64,000 nucleotides of DNA from assembly GCA_948467545.1 (NCBI GenBank), contig CAOKER010000009.1, positions 1-64,000 of the forward strand, given 5' to 3'. Every line of letters begins with the position of its first letter. The first letter of the stretch is position 1. The position numbers and the translations under genes were made by a program. This document shows positions 1-9,018 of the stretch, piece after piece. The notes under the pieces were generated by a model that ran no database searches, was not told the origin of the DNA, and saw only the letters and a list, made by a program, of their open reading frames with translations. Source of the DNA: an uncultured Eubacteriales bacterium. Lineage in GTDB: Bacteria > Bacillota > Clostridia > Oscillospirales > CAG-272.

Positions 1-52
1 CTATGACCCTCTGCTTGTAAGGCAGATGCTCTCCCAGCTGAGCTATGCTCCC
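1..52 (-). tRNA. tRNA-Val(TAC), 3' end cut off by the window edge
   Basis: Read on the minus strand, the sequence starts GGGAGCATAGCTCAGCTGGG, giving the acceptor strand, D stem and D loop. The anticodon stem TCTGC/GCAGA encloses the loop CTTACAA, so the anticodon is TAC (valine). The T arm and 3' acceptor strand lie outside the window. A clear promoter lies just upstream. Confidence 0.93.
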
Positions 53-84
53 GTATTTATGTCGTTGTCTCTGCGACGTTTAAG

Positions 85-113
85 ATTATATCATACAAAA
101 AACCTTTTGTCAA
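85..113 (-). promoter_or_regulatory. Sigma-A-type promoter of the tRNA-Val transcript
   Basis: On the minus strand a perfect TTGACA (113..108) and a perfect TATAAT (90..85) are separated by exactly 17 bp. The -10 box lies 32 bp before the tRNA 5' end. This is a consensus housekeeping promoter. Confidence 0.9.
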
Positions 114-399
114 TAGTTTTTTGGAAAAAAATTTTACCCGTCTTCAATAAGTAATGTAAGTTCGTTACGGAACACGACTCTGCGCAATCCGCAACCAAAT
201 TTGTGACAGTTTTCCGCGCCATATCGGAAGAAAGGCTGAAGAAAATACAAATAGACCGGAATATTTTATTTTGTTTCTCTTATATTTACCATTATATGAA
301 TCTAATATATTTTTGTGACAGAGGCAAAAAACATTTAAATAATTAGAAAAGCAACGCAATGGGACACATTTCGGAAAATTATACAAACGTTATAAAAAA
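114..399. other. AT-rich spacer with no recognised gene
   Basis: The region between the tRNA promoter and the methyltransferase terminator has short open frames on both strands, but none has a convincing ribosome site or a recognisable product. I see nothing I can assign. Confidence 0.5.
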
Positions 400-449
400 C
401 TGCCTAGCCCAATATAAAAGAGGCAGATGACATCTTGCTTTCAGTCATA
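395..449 (-). terminator. Intrinsic terminator of the methyltransferase gene, with family A box (copy A1)
   Basis: On the minus strand the stem CTGCCT (426..421) / AGGCAG (405..400) is followed by TTTTTT, a standard intrinsic terminator. The plus-strand sequence CATCTTGCTTTCAGTCATA at 431-449, overlapping the stop codon, is the terminal box shared by the dispersed family A elements. Confidence 0.75.
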
Positions 450-1266
450 TTCGTTTAGCGGTAAAAAACCAGCGTTCATTTTTTATATCCGCAGGCGACC
501 CGTTCATATCTCCGTACACACCTATAATATCAAAACCGCATTTTTTAAGAGCCCTTTTTATCGCGGTCATACTGTAGCACCGTTCGCTCTGTATTTCATC
601 GCTCCGAATCCATTTACCGTTTCCGCAGTCGGTAAACAGAGAAAGATAAAACCTGCATATTTTGCTTTTTTCATTATATTCGTTTTGCCATGCGCACAGA
701 ACACCTTCAGATTCGATAATATAATCCCTTCCGGCAAAAATATTTTGAAATTTGTACGGAGTATTTACATCGAAAATAAATATTCCGTTCGGCTCAAGAT
801 AATTATGAAGTGTTTTGAAACATTTTTCGAGATCACCGGGATCCGTCAGATAATTTAAGCTGTCAAGACAGCATACGGCAGCACTTACGGTTCCGTAAAG
901 TTCAAAACTGCGTATATCCTGACAAAGATACAGCGTTTCGGAATTTTTCCGTCGCCGCCGTCCGGCGACCGATTCGGTTTCCGAGCCCAAAGAGTGTTCA
1001 ATACGGTACGCTTCCGAGAGCATATTTTCGGAAATATCAACTCCGATCATATCAAAACCTCGTTCCGCAAGTCTTCTTGTAACAGCGCCTGTCCCGCACG
1101 CAAGCTCAAGAACTATCTCGGTTTTTTCCTTACCGTGCAGCTTTATTTCCCTTTCGATAAAATCAGCATATTTATTATAGTCAGCTTCAGAATTGAGTTT
1201 TTCGTAATAAGGGGCAAGCACAGAGTATTGTCTTCCGTAAGTTACGGCTGAATTTTCCATATTCAT
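445..1266 (-). CDS. Class I SAM-dependent methyltransferase
   Basis: A 273-residue protein with a Methyltransf_25/11-type Rossmann fold. Motif I (ELACGTG, residues 54-60) binds S-adenosylmethionine, followed by the acidic GVDIS strand near residue 76 and a conserved LDSLNYL stretch after motif II. The residues between motif I and the second half include an Arg-rich insertion (RRRRK) unusual for the family. The C-terminal half resembles the accessory domain of small-molecule methyltransferases of this type. The start at 1266 has AAAGGAAG about 7 nt upstream. The substrate cannot be read from the sequence. The gene is followed by its own terminator, so it probably ends a transcript that may begin at the YerC-type regulator upstream. 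Confidence 0.85.
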   Translation of the reverse strand: MNMENSAVTYGRQYSVLAPYYEKLNSEADYNKYADFIEREIKLHGKEKTEIVLELACGTGAVTRRLAERGFDMIGVDISENMLSEAYRIEHSLGSETESVAGRRRRKNSETLYLCQDIRSFELYGTVSAAVCCLDSLNYLTDPGDLEKCFKTLHNYLEPNGIFIFDVNTPYKFQNIFAGRDYIIESEGVLCAWQNEYNEKSKICRFYLSLFTDCGNGKWIRSDEIQSERCYSMTAIKRALKKCGFDIIGVYGDMNGSPADIKNERWFFTAKRI

Positions 1267-1397
1267 TTTTTTGCTTCCTTTCCGGCAGCTAAACCGTATT
1301 TACGTATAAATATGCCGCCTGAAGTACAAAATAAATCCCTTGCCGAAGGCTGACAAAGGATTAAATTTCTTATTGCAACCGACAAATAAGGAAAGTT

Positions 1398-1703
1398 TTA
1401 TTTGTCGCTTTCGCTGTCACTCAGTCTTTTTAGTACAGTTTTATAGCCGTCGTTGCCATACTTAAGACATCTGTTTACACGGCTGATAGTTGCGGTACTG
1501 AGACCTGTTGTCTCGGAAATTTTATTGTAAACGCAATTTTCATTCAGCATTTTAGCAGCCAAAAGACGTTTAGACATCTCTTTTATTTCCGCTATTGTGC
1601 ATAAATCCTCAAAAAAACCATAGCATTCCTCAATATCCTTAAGGGAAACGATCGCGTTAAAAAGAAAATCAGTATTTTCGTCACGAAGACCTTTTGCAGA
1701 CAT
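1398..1703 (-). CDS. YerC/YecD family TrpR-related DNA-binding protein
   Basis: A 101-residue protein matching the YerC/YecD family, a Trp-repressor-like helical fold common in Firmicutes. The helix-turn-helix spans about residues 60-80 (ISETTGLSTATISRVNRCL), with the typical family ending K-Y-G-x-x-G-Y. The start is supported by GGAGGAAAAATCAT directly before ATG. The role of the family is not well established; it is presumably a transcription factor. Its upstream region carries a 30-bp tandem repeat array. The next gene downstream on the same strand is the methyltransferase, 131 bp away. Confidence 0.9.
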   Translation of the reverse strand: MSAKGLRDENTDFLFNAIVSLKDIEECYGFFEDLCTIAEIKEMSKRLLAAKMLNENCVYNKISETTGLSTATISRVNRCLKYGNDGYKTVLKRLSDSESDK

Positions 1704-1805
1704 ATGATTTTTCCTCCGTTATATTGATCGGGAAAATTATATTTGTATATTCTTTGTATATTCAATTAAGAACAATAAACCAATATCAAAAATCAAGTCC
1801 TCACA

Positions 1806-1955
1806 TATCTGCAGGACCTGATACCTGTCAGCCCACATCCTACCGGTCATTGTCCTTTAAATCGGCATCCTATCAGCTAACATCATATAAATAGATGTCC
1901 TGTCAGCTGACTTATAAGCGAGCAGCATCTTACCACCGGTATCCTACGGTTTATA
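1806..1955. repeat. Degenerate 30-bp tandem repeat, five units
   Basis: Units begin at 1806, 1836, 1866, 1896 and 1926, exactly 30 bp apart. They open with TATCTGC, CATCCTACC, CATCCTATC, TGTCCTGTC and CATCTTACC. Shared cores are CAGCTnA or CCGGT. The units are diverged rather than identical. The array sits between yerC (start 1703) and the end of lplA, so it is upstream of yerC. There are no unique spacers, so it is not CRISPR. Confidence 0.65.
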
Positions 1956-2187
1956 ACTTAATGCGGCAAAGGTGTTCATTCAGTTCAATAAATCTTGAAG
2001 CACCGAATTGACGCGCCGCGGTGACAGAATGTACCGCTGCCGCAAAAAGACGGCGGAAACCTCCGACACAGAATTAGGGGATACTTTGATTTTAGTTATA
2101 ATATACATAATTTAATAATATCACACTTTTACACATTAGTAAACAAAAGCGTTTAAATATTAACGCAGAGTTTACAAATAAAACCTA
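1956..2187. other. Spacer between the tandem array and lplA, no gene seen
   Basis: AT-rich sequence towards the 3' end of lplA. No recognisable RNA, terminator or gene is visible. Confidence 0.4.
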
Positions 2188-3258
2188 TCAGCCAATAATC
2201 AGCTGTTCAATTTCATTCGGAATCGCACCGAAAATATAGCTGTCAACATCGGAGAGTCCTTTTATAATCTCATCGCGGACAAATCTGACGCCGCACAGCT
2301 TTTCTTCAAGCTCGCTTATCGGCTTACTTCCAAAGAAATCTCCCTGTATCGATATTTCATTGATTATTCCGCGGTCGAGAGTAACCGATATTTCGACAAG
2401 CCCATACGGAAATCTCGCTTTTTTTCTTCGTGTATACTCTTTCGATTTCCCAAAAATCCAATCCCATGAAGAATATTTTTCATCCGCAAGCTTTCGGATT
2501 TCACTGCGCTGCTCGGCAGACAAAGATGTTATATTATTACCGAAGCGTGCTTCGAGATAGCTTCTGAAATCATCCGCGGATTCAGGCAATATTTTTAAAT
2601 TCGCAGTTTTGAATTTTTTTTCAGCACCTATAGGTTCGGAATATTTTTTTGTATTTTGCATGCTGTCAGATGCGTCTACATCTTCATAAATCTTTTTCAG
2701 CAATGAAGAAATATTCCCTACACGGCTTTGAACACTCTTTATGCCCTTACTTGCAAGCTTTGTCTCATCAGGACGCAGAACATCTGCCATATCCGATAAA
2801 TCTGCCGACCATAAAAGCGTTCCGTGATGCATGATATGTCTGTTTCTGACACATTGTGCCGTCCCCGAAACCTTGAATCCGTCCACAGTAATATCATTTC
2901 TGCCCGACATCTCGGCATTAAGTCCGAGCTCCTTCAGCGCCTCTATAATAGGAGCACAAAATCTTGCAAAATTCAGCGTTCCGTTTTCAATGTCGGCACT
3001 GATAAATGTGTAATTTAAATTTCCGAGATCATGAAAGACCGCGCCGCCGCCGGTAAGCCTCCTGACAATCTTAATATTTTTCCTCTCAGCTGTTTCCAAG
3101 TTGATTTCCGCGTATGCATTTTGATTGCATCCGATTATCACCGCCGGTTCATTTCTCCAAAGCATAAAAATATCTTCTTCTCCGGCAGAATCGAGCAGAT
3201 ACTCCTCGGTCGCCATGTTCTCATACGGTTCTGTACAATCGTTATGATATATAATCAT
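2188..3258 (-). CDS. lplA: Lipoate-protein ligase A
   Basis: This 356-residue enzyme activates lipoate with ATP and transfers it to the lipoyl lysine of 2-oxoacid dehydrogenase E2 subunits. The hallmark RRLTGGGAVFHDLGN lies at residues 66-80, and the lipoyl-AMP binding lysine motif DGFKVSGTAQ near residue 130. A C-terminal accessory domain runs from about residue 250. Length fits the two-domain LplA form. It lies downstream of the E2-E3-E1 genes on the same strand, so its job is very likely to lipoylate that E2. A 366-bp spacer with hairpins separates it from E1, so it may be made from its own transcript. Ribosome site AAGGAAAGG lies 11-19 nt before ATG, a little far. Confidence 0.93.
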   Translation of the reverse strand: MIIYHNDCTEPYENMATEEYLLDSAGEEDIFMLWRNEPAVIIGCNQNAYAEINLETAERKNIKIVRRLTGGGAVFHDLGNLNYTFISADIENGTLNFARFCAPIIEALKELGLNAEMSGRNDITVDGFKVSGTAQCVRNRHIMHHGTLLWSADLSDMADVLRPDETKLASKGIKSVQSRVGNISSLLKKIYEDVDASDSMQNTKKYSEPIGAEKKFKTANLKILPESADDFRSYLEARFGNNITSLSAEQRSEIRKLADEKYSSWDWIFGKSKEYTRRKKARFPYGLVEISVTLDRGIINEISIQGDFFGSKPISELEEKLCGVRFVRDEIIKGLSDVDSYIFGAIPNEIEQLIIG

Positions 3259-3283
3259 CTTAAATTATCATACCTTTCCTTGC

Positions 3284-3305
3284 ATTTGTGCCGACAGGCA
3301 CAAAT
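3284..3305 (-). other. Hairpin in the lplA leader
   Basis: A 9-bp perfect stem, ATTTGTGCC / GGCACAAAT, with a 4-base loop lies immediately before the lplA ribosome site. A very similar hairpin stands in the same position before murC (11899-11923), and a third copy follows the PII gene (44819-44839). It could affect translation, but no function is shown. Confidence 0.5.
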
Positions 3306-3489
3306 TAAGCGTGAAAAAATGTGTACTGTATTTTTGAATTTCCTGATTTTCACGCCAATCCTCCGTTCCGCAGGCAGCGGACACATTAAATAAAAGCCGG
3401 ACAAGCGAATACCGCGTGATAAAAAACACATTCTGCAGTCTTTTAAAAGCGGATAATCGAAGTCCGGCTATATGTATTCAAAAACTCCG

Positions 3490-3590
3490 TTATACGGTAT
3501 TCCGGCGGCGAATCTGCGCCGCCGCCGAAAAAAACCGAACGGTATCCGCCTGTTTTGGGAGCGGATATTTATCTTGCTTTTAACAATAGT
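3490..3590 (-). repeat. Hairpin-rich spacer after E1 with family A features (copy A2)
   Basis: Read on the minus strand: the box AAAAGCAAGAT, then a stem ATCCGC/GCGGAT, then CCGTTCGG followed by seven T, then a GGCGGCG/CGCCGCC stem. The box and the GTTCGGTTTTTTTCGGCGG segment match other family A copies. The CCGTTCGG-T7 part could terminate the dehydrogenase operon after E1, although its stem is only 4 bp. Confidence 0.5.
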
Positions 3591-3624
3591 AAATATACTA
3601 TTTATATGCCTTATATGCCGAAAA

Positions 3625-6102
3625 TTAAAGTCCGAGCTTTGATCGGTTCATCTTTTCAACATCGCTGAAATTATGAGTAGGTACATATCCCGGAATCGGC
3701 ATAAGCTTTTCATGAATACAGTCTATAATACCATCTGCCTGCGGGAAGTAATATTTTTCAAGCTCAAATGCAGGTGTGATCCAGTTGCGTGAACCGTATG
3801 CAACAGCGGGAGCGTCAAGATAATCAAACGCGAACTCGTTGATATTTGCGGCCATATCTTTCATGATAGAGCCTCTCTCGCATGCGTCTCCGACTATAAT
3901 CACTTTTCCGGTTTTCTTTACCGACTCTATAACCTTTGTATAATCAAACGGAACAATTGAACGTGTATCGATAACCTCTGCCGAAATGCCGTATTTTTCT
4001 TCAAGAGTTTTAGCAGCTTCAAGAGCTCTGTAAAGAACAGCTCCGATTGTTAAAATTGTCACGTCTTTGCCCGCACGTTTAATATCGGGATCACCGAATT
4101 CAACCTCATAGTATTCCTTCGGAACTCCGCCCTCGTGGAATTCCTCTCCCTTGTCGTAAATTCTCTGAGATTCAAAGAAAATTACCGGATCGGTTCCCTC
4201 GAGAGCCGCTGTCATCAATCCCTTTGCATCATAAGGAGTAGACGGAAATACAACTTTCAAGCCCGGAATATGAGCCGTCAGAGCAGTCCAGTCCTGGGAA
4301 TGCTGCGCACCGTATTTTGAGCCTACGGAAACACGGAGAATAATCGGCATTTTGAGAATACCGGCACTCATAGCCTGCCATTTTGCCATCTGGTTAAAAA
4401 TTTCGTCGCCGGCGCAGCCGATAAAGTCAGCATACATAAGCTCAACGATTGCACGCCCGCCGCACATTGCATATCCTACTGCGGAACCGACAATTGCAGA
4501 CTCGGAAATGGGAGAGTTGAAGAAACGATGGTAAGGAACAGAATCGGTAATCTTCTTATATACTCCGAATGCTCCGCCCCAATCACGGTTGTCCTCTCCG
4601 TATGCGATAAGCGTCGGATCGTCATAGAATTTATCTATAATCGGTTCGCAAAGACCGTCACGAATATTGTACAGCTTCATTTTAGAAACGGGCTTTCCGT
4701 TTTCATCCTTAGCGGTACGGATTTTTCCTGCAATTTCTTTCACACGAGCGCAGTCCTCTTTGGATGTAAGCATTTCAGCCTCGCGCGAGGGATCCATGCT
4801 GTGGACCTTCTGGTTTGAGAACATGATAGACGATATGGCATCAGGATTTTTGTCAAGATCCATACGCGGAGATATTTCATCGTTGATAGCAAGCTTAACA
4901 GTTTCAGTAATACGGTTAATTATAGCTTCGTCAATAGACGCAATCTCGTTTTCTGTAGCAATTTTACCCTTGATAAGCTTATTCTTAAATGCAAGAATCG
5001 GATCTGCCGCTTTCCATGCTTCTATCTCCTCGGGTGTTCTGTAGGTAGAGCTGTCCGAAGGAGAATGTCCGGAAACACGGTAGGTAACAACGTCAAGCAG
5101 AGCCGGACCTTTTCCGTTTACAAGAAGTTCCTTCTTTCTTGTTACAGCGTCGATAACTGCGAGCGGATCGTAGCCGTTTACGCGTTCTGCATGCATCATA
5201 TCGGGATTGAAGCCGGCACCGAGGCGTGCAGCCATATCATAGCCCATTGTTTCGCCTCTTGTCTGTCCGCCCATTCCATAGTGGTTGTTGAAAACGTTGA
5301 AGAGAATCGGCATTCCGGTTCCCTTGCCGTCGTTCCACAGCTTTGTAATCTGATCCATAGAAGCAAAGTTGAAGGATTCAAGAACAGGACCGCGTCCGCA
5401 TGCACCGTCACCGCAGTTTGCAACAACGATTCCCTTTTTATGATTGCTGCGCTTATAGAGGGCAGCGCCAAGTGCTATAGGTGCTCCTCCGCCTACGATC
5501 GCATTGTTAGGCATAATTCCGAAAGGAATAAAGAACGCGTGCATTGAACCGCCGAGACCGCGGTTAAAGCCGGTTGTTCTTGCGAATATTTCGGCAAGCG
5601 CGCCGTAAAGAAGAAAGTTGATTGCGAGCTCCTTAATATCTCCTCCGGCGTTCATATGCTTTTCAACTACATTCAGAACCGTTCCGTCAAGGAAATCTTT
5701 CATTATGTCGTAAAGCTCTTTTTCGTCAAGCTTATTGATAGACGAAAGACCTTTAGCTAGTATTTCTCCGTGGCTGCGGTGAGAGCCGAAGGTGAGGTCG
5801 TCAATATCGAGACTGTAAGCTTCTCCGACCGCGGAAGCCTCCTGGCCTATTGAAAGGTGCGCAGGTCCCGGATTGTTATATGCTACTCCGTTGTACTCAC
5901 TCTTTGTTTTGATTTCATTCAGCATTGTTTCAAACTCGCGAATGATACGCATATCTCTGTAGATACGAATAAAATCGTCCTTGCTGTAAATCTTTTTCTC
6001 TTCCGCAAGCGTCTTATTGTACTGGCATACGGCTATATCCTCAAAATGTATATAGCCGGGTTCAAAAGCTTTCTTCGGGTCAACAAATTGTGACTTTGGC
6101 AT
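3625..6102 (-). CDS. 2-oxoacid dehydrogenase E1, alpha and beta subunits fused
   Basis: An 825-residue protein combining both halves of the thiamine-diphosphate E1 component. Residues 1-~470 are E1-alpha, with the ThDP motif starting GDGACGRG at 231 and closing with NN at 272-273, plus the phosphorylation-loop-like YRVSGHSPSDSSTYR at 341-355. Residues ~475-825 are E1-beta (starts MKLYNIRDG, with the ISES and YADF motifs). The enzyme decarboxylates a 2-oxoacid or acetoin and passes the acyl group to E2 lipoate. Between SHGEILAKGLS and LLYGALAEIF there is an insertion longer than in ordinary E1-alpha. Strong ribosome site GAAGGAG 8 nt before ATG. The substrate (pyruvate, acetoin or branched-chain oxoacid) cannot be decided here. 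Confidence 0.9.
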   Translation of the reverse strand: MPKSQFVDPKKAFEPGYIHFEDIAVCQYNKTLAEEKKIYSKDDFIRIYRDMRIIREFETMLNEIKTKSEYNGVAYNNPGPAHLSIGQEASAVGEAYSLDIDDLTFGSHRSHGEILAKGLSSINKLDEKELYDIMKDFLDGTVLNVVEKHMNAGGDIKELAINFLLYGALAEIFARTTGFNRGLGGSMHAFFIPFGIMPNNAIVGGGAPIALGAALYKRSNHKKGIVVANCGDGACGRGPVLESFNFASMDQITKLWNDGKGTGMPILFNVFNNHYGMGGQTRGETMGYDMAARLGAGFNPDMMHAERVNGYDPLAVIDAVTRKKELLVNGKGPALLDVVTYRVSGHSPSDSSTYRTPEEIEAWKAADPILAFKNKLIKGKIATENEIASIDEAIINRITETVKLAINDEISPRMDLDKNPDAISSIMFSNQKVHSMDPSREAEMLTSKEDCARVKEIAGKIRTAKDENGKPVSKMKLYNIRDGLCEPIIDKFYDDPTLIAYGEDNRDWGGAFGVYKKITDSVPYHRFFNSPISESAIVGSAVGYAMCGGRAIVELMYADFIGCAGDEIFNQMAKWQAMSAGILKMPIILRVSVGSKYGAQHSQDWTALTAHIPGLKVVFPSTPYDAKGLMTAALEGTDPVIFFESQRIYDKGEEFHEGGVPKEYYEVEFGDPDIKRAGKDVTILTIGAVLYRALEAAKTLEEKYGISAEVIDTRSIVPFDYTKVIESVKKTGKVIIVGDACERGSIMKDMAANINEFAFDYLDAPAVAYGSRNWITPAFELEKYYFPQADGIIDCIHEKLMPIPGYVPTHNFSDVEKMNRSKLGL

Positions 6103-6200
6103 AATTGTACTCCTTCTTTATATTACTTTTTATTGTTTGATTTATTTTATTGCCGTCCGGATATAAATTCCGGACATGCAGAATAAACAGCGTCAGATAC

Positions 6201-7562
6201 TCAGAACATAAACGCAGCTTCTCTGAGAACCTCTCCGACCGTCGGATGCGGGAAAACGCTTTTCTGAATATCCTCAATACGCATCTGTTTGTCTACCATC
6301 ATAGCGCATCCGTATATCATTTCGGAAGCATATGTTCCTATCATATGAACTCCGAGAACATTTTTGTGTTCGGCTCCGACGATAAGCTTAATTACGCCGT
6401 TTCCGCCCTCGTTTTCCGCAACATATCTTCCGCTGAGCTTAAGAGTAACAGTCTTGGAGATTACATCAAGCCCCTTAGCCTTTGCCGATTCTTCGGTTTC
6501 TCCTACGGCTGCCACCTCCGGATTTGTATAAATGACCGACGGAATGGCAGAATAATTCACACGGTCTTTTTTGCCGAGCATATTATTAATAGCCGCTTCG
6601 CCTTCACGGTAAGCCGTATGCGCGAGCATTGATTTGCCGTTTACGTCACCTGCAGCCCATACTCCCGCAACATTTGTCTGTCCGTAATCGTTTGTGACAA
6701 TTGCACCGCGTTCGGTAAGAACTCCGATATTTTCAAGTCCTATTCCCTGCGTCATCGCACGGCGTCCTATAGAAATAAGTACACGATCTGCTTTTGCGGA
6801 GAGCTGCTTCCCGCCGAGCTCATAATTTACGCAGTCGGAACCGACAGACGTAACCTTAGCTCCGAGAAGAAACTCGACGCCTCTCTTGGTATACTCTTTC
6901 TGTAGCATCGAAGATATTTCGCGATCGGTAGGTCCGCCTATGTGATCGAGCATTTCGATAACCGTAACCTTACACCCGATGCTGCAGAAATATGATGCCA
7001 TTTCAAGACCGATAACTCCTCCGCCGATAACAACCAAATTTTTCGGAACTTCCTTCAAATCCAAAATCTCATGGTTAGTCATGCCAAAGCCGGATTCGAC
7101 CGATTCGCGAAGTCCGGGTATCGGAGGAACCGCGGCGGTTGAACCTGTGCATATCAGAAGTCTCTTGCCGGTATACTCATTGTCTCCGGCCTTTACCGCA
7201 AAACCGTCTCCGTCGCGGCGCAGAATCTCTCCTGCATCGTTTACAACGTCAATGCCGGCTTTCTTAAGCGTCGCGCCTATACCCCCGACAAGCATTTTTA
7301 CGACCTTGTTCTTGCGTTCGATTACATATTCATGGTCGATTGAGGCTCCGTCAAATTTAACGCCGTATTCGCTGCAATGCTTTGAGTAATCGTATATTTT
7401 AGCTGAATAGAGAAGCGTTTTTGTAGGAATACATCCCTCGTTCAGACACACTCCGCCAAGAGCTCTTTTTTCAATCACAAGAGTCTTAAGTCCGCCGTGG
7501 GCAGCGCGCTCGGCGGCATTGTATCCTGCGGGACCTCCTCCGAGAATAATCAGATCATACAT
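6201..7562 (-). CDS. lpdA: Dihydrolipoyl dehydrogenase (E3)
   Basis: A 453-residue FAD flavoenzyme that reoxidises dihydrolipoate on E2 with NAD. The FAD-binding GGGPAGY is at residues 8-14, and the redox disulfide lies in GGVCLNEGCIPTK (Cys39 and Cys44). The NAD-binding GGGVIGLE lies mid-protein. The C-terminal active-site base is in HPTVGEVLREAA. Length is normal. The gene lies 34 bp after E2 and 98 bp before E1 on the same strand, so the three components form one operon. Ribosome site AAAGGAA lies about 12 nt before ATG. Confidence 0.95.
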   Translation of the reverse strand: MYDLIILGGGPAGYNAAERAAHGGLKTLVIEKRALGGVCLNEGCIPTKTLLYSAKIYDYSKHCSEYGVKFDGASIDHEYVIERKNKVVKMLVGGIGATLKKAGIDVVNDAGEILRRDGDGFAVKAGDNEYTGKRLLICTGSTAAVPPIPGLRESVESGFGMTNHEILDLKEVPKNLVVIGGGVIGLEMASYFCSIGCKVTVIEMLDHIGGPTDREISSMLQKEYTKRGVEFLLGAKVTSVGSDCVNYELGGKQLSAKADRVLISIGRRAMTQGIGLENIGVLTERGAIVTNDYGQTNVAGVWAAGDVNGKSMLAHTAYREGEAAINNMLGKKDRVNYSAIPSVIYTNPEVAAVGETEESAKAKGLDVISKTVTLKLSGRYVAENEGGNGVIKLIVGAEHKNVLGVHMIGTYASEMIYGCAMMVDKQMRIEDIQKSVFPHPTVGEVLREAAFMF

Positions 7563-7596
7563 AACAGTATATATTCCTTTCTATATAAATAAAGGC

Positions 7597-8931
7597 TTAT
7601 TTTGCAAGCAGAAGATTAAAGTTTTCAAGATTTGCACAAAGCTCCTTGAGGAATTTCGCCGCCGGAGCACCGTCGAGAGCGCGATGATCGAAGGTAAGGG
7701 AAAGTCCCATTGCATTATAAAATACATCCTTGCCGTCGACAAGCTTTACGCGCCTTGTAATTGTATCAACACCGAGAATACCGGTCTGCGGAGGATTGAT
7801 TACAGGTGTGAAGCTTTCAACGCCGAGAGAGCCAAGATTGGTAACGGTAAATGAAGCGCCGCGGAGCAAATCGGGGTTGATTGTTCCCGCCTGAGCATCT
7901 TTAATCACCGATTTTGTCCGAGCAGCAAGCTCATTCAGCGACAGCGTATCAGCGCAAAATACCGTAGGAACGAGAAGGCCGCGCGGAGTATCAACCGCAA
8001 CACCGAGGTTGACATGTGAAAAATAACGCATAATATCCTTATCGTCGAGATAATTTGCATTGAGATCGCGGTGACCGAGCAAGGTTTTAGCAACCGCAAA
8101 CAGAACCATGTCATTAAGCGTTATATTGTTCATACCGAGCTTCTCGCCGTTTGCCTTAAGCGACGCTCTGTAAGACATAATTTCGGATGCGTCAAACGTG
8201 GCATTAAGCGTAAGCTGCGCCATATTTGACAGCGAAGCGTGCATGCTCTTTGCAATTACACGGCGAATATTCGGAAGCTTTACATCCTCGTATTCGGCAA
8301 CCGGAGCAGCCGATACAGGAGCGGCATTCTCTGCACCTGCAGGCTCCTCTTTTGCAGCGGCAGCGTTTGTAAGTCCTTTATCCAAAAGAGAATTTATATC
8401 GCGTTCGATAATTCTTCCCATCGGACCTGTAGGAACTGCTTTTGACAGATCAGCATCCGTTTTTTCGGCAAGATGACGCGCACGCGGAGAAATTCTCATA
8501 AAACCGTCTTCCGATTTTGCAGCGGCGGCAGGAATTTCGGAAGCTGCCGCGGAAGGCGTCTCTTTTGCATTTTGGTCTTTCTCGCCGCTTTGAATCTCTT
8601 CAGCAGCTCCGGATTGAGCAGCTCCGGATTCAGCAGCGCCCTCTTCTCCGAGCTGTTTTTTAGCCTCGGCGACAAGCGCGGAAATATCCTCTCCGGCAGC
8701 TCCGATAATGCACACCGGATTCAGGCACGGAACATCGTCTCCCTCCTCGGCAAAAACCTCAAGCAAAATTCCTTCGGCAGCAGACTCCTCGTCAAACGAG
8801 GACTTGTCTGTTTCATAAGAAAACAGGACGTCTTTTACAGCTACATTGTCGCCTTTTTTCTTTTTCCACTCGGTAATAACACAGCTTTCAACGCTTTGTC
8901 CCTGTCTTGGCATAATCACTAATGTTGCCAT
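7597..8931 (-). CDS. 2-oxoacid dehydrogenase E2, dihydrolipoyl acyltransferase
   Basis: A 444-residue core subunit. It has one lipoyl domain (about 1-77, lipoyl lysine K43 in ETDKSSF), an Ala/Glu/Ser-rich flexible linker, a peripheral-subunit-binding domain (about 145-183, RISPRARHLAEK...), a second Ala-rich linker, and the catalytic domain ending with DHRALDG at about 415-421. It transfers the acyl group from lipoate to CoA and scaffolds E1 and E3. Ribosome site GGAGGAAG lies 10 nt before ATG. It is the first structural gene after the DeoR-type regulator. Confidence 0.94.
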   Translation of the reverse strand: MATLVIMPRQGQSVESCVITEWKKKKGDNVAVKDVLFSYETDKSSFDEESAAEGILLEVFAEEGDDVPCLNPVCIIGAAGEDISALVAEAKKQLGEEGAAESGAAQSGAAEEIQSGEKDQNAKETPSAAASEIPAAAAKSEDGFMRISPRARHLAEKTDADLSKAVPTGPMGRIIERDINSLLDKGLTNAAAAKEEPAGAENAAPVSAAPVAEYEDVKLPNIRRVIAKSMHASLSNMAQLTLNATFDASEIMSYRASLKANGEKLGMNNITLNDMVLFAVAKTLLGHRDLNANYLDDKDIMRYFSHVNLGVAVDTPRGLLVPTVFCADTLSLNELAARTKSVIKDAQAGTINPDLLRGASFTVTNLGSLGVESFTPVINPPQTGILGVDTITRRVKLVDGKDVFYNAMGLSLTFDHRALDGAPAAKFLKELCANLENFNLLLAK

Positions 8932-9018
8932 TGTATTTATCTTCCTCCATTGTTTTTATTAATTGGTACAGAATTATATATAATCGGGAAAAACATCCCG
9001 TTTCTGTTAAAAAAATTG

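Noticed and set aside
165..386. 73-codon minus-strand ORF near the left edge
   Set aside because: No ribosome site or family signature; AT-rich spacer.
1806..1955. CRISPR array
   Set aside because: The 30-bp period has no alternation of identical repeats and unique spacers, the units themselves are diverged, and no cas gene is present. The same reasoning excludes the 18-bp array at 32104-32210.
2824..3018. ORFs on the plus strand within lplA and other genes
   Set aside because: They are antisense shadows without ribosome sites or recognisable domains; the minus-strand genes carry full family motifs.
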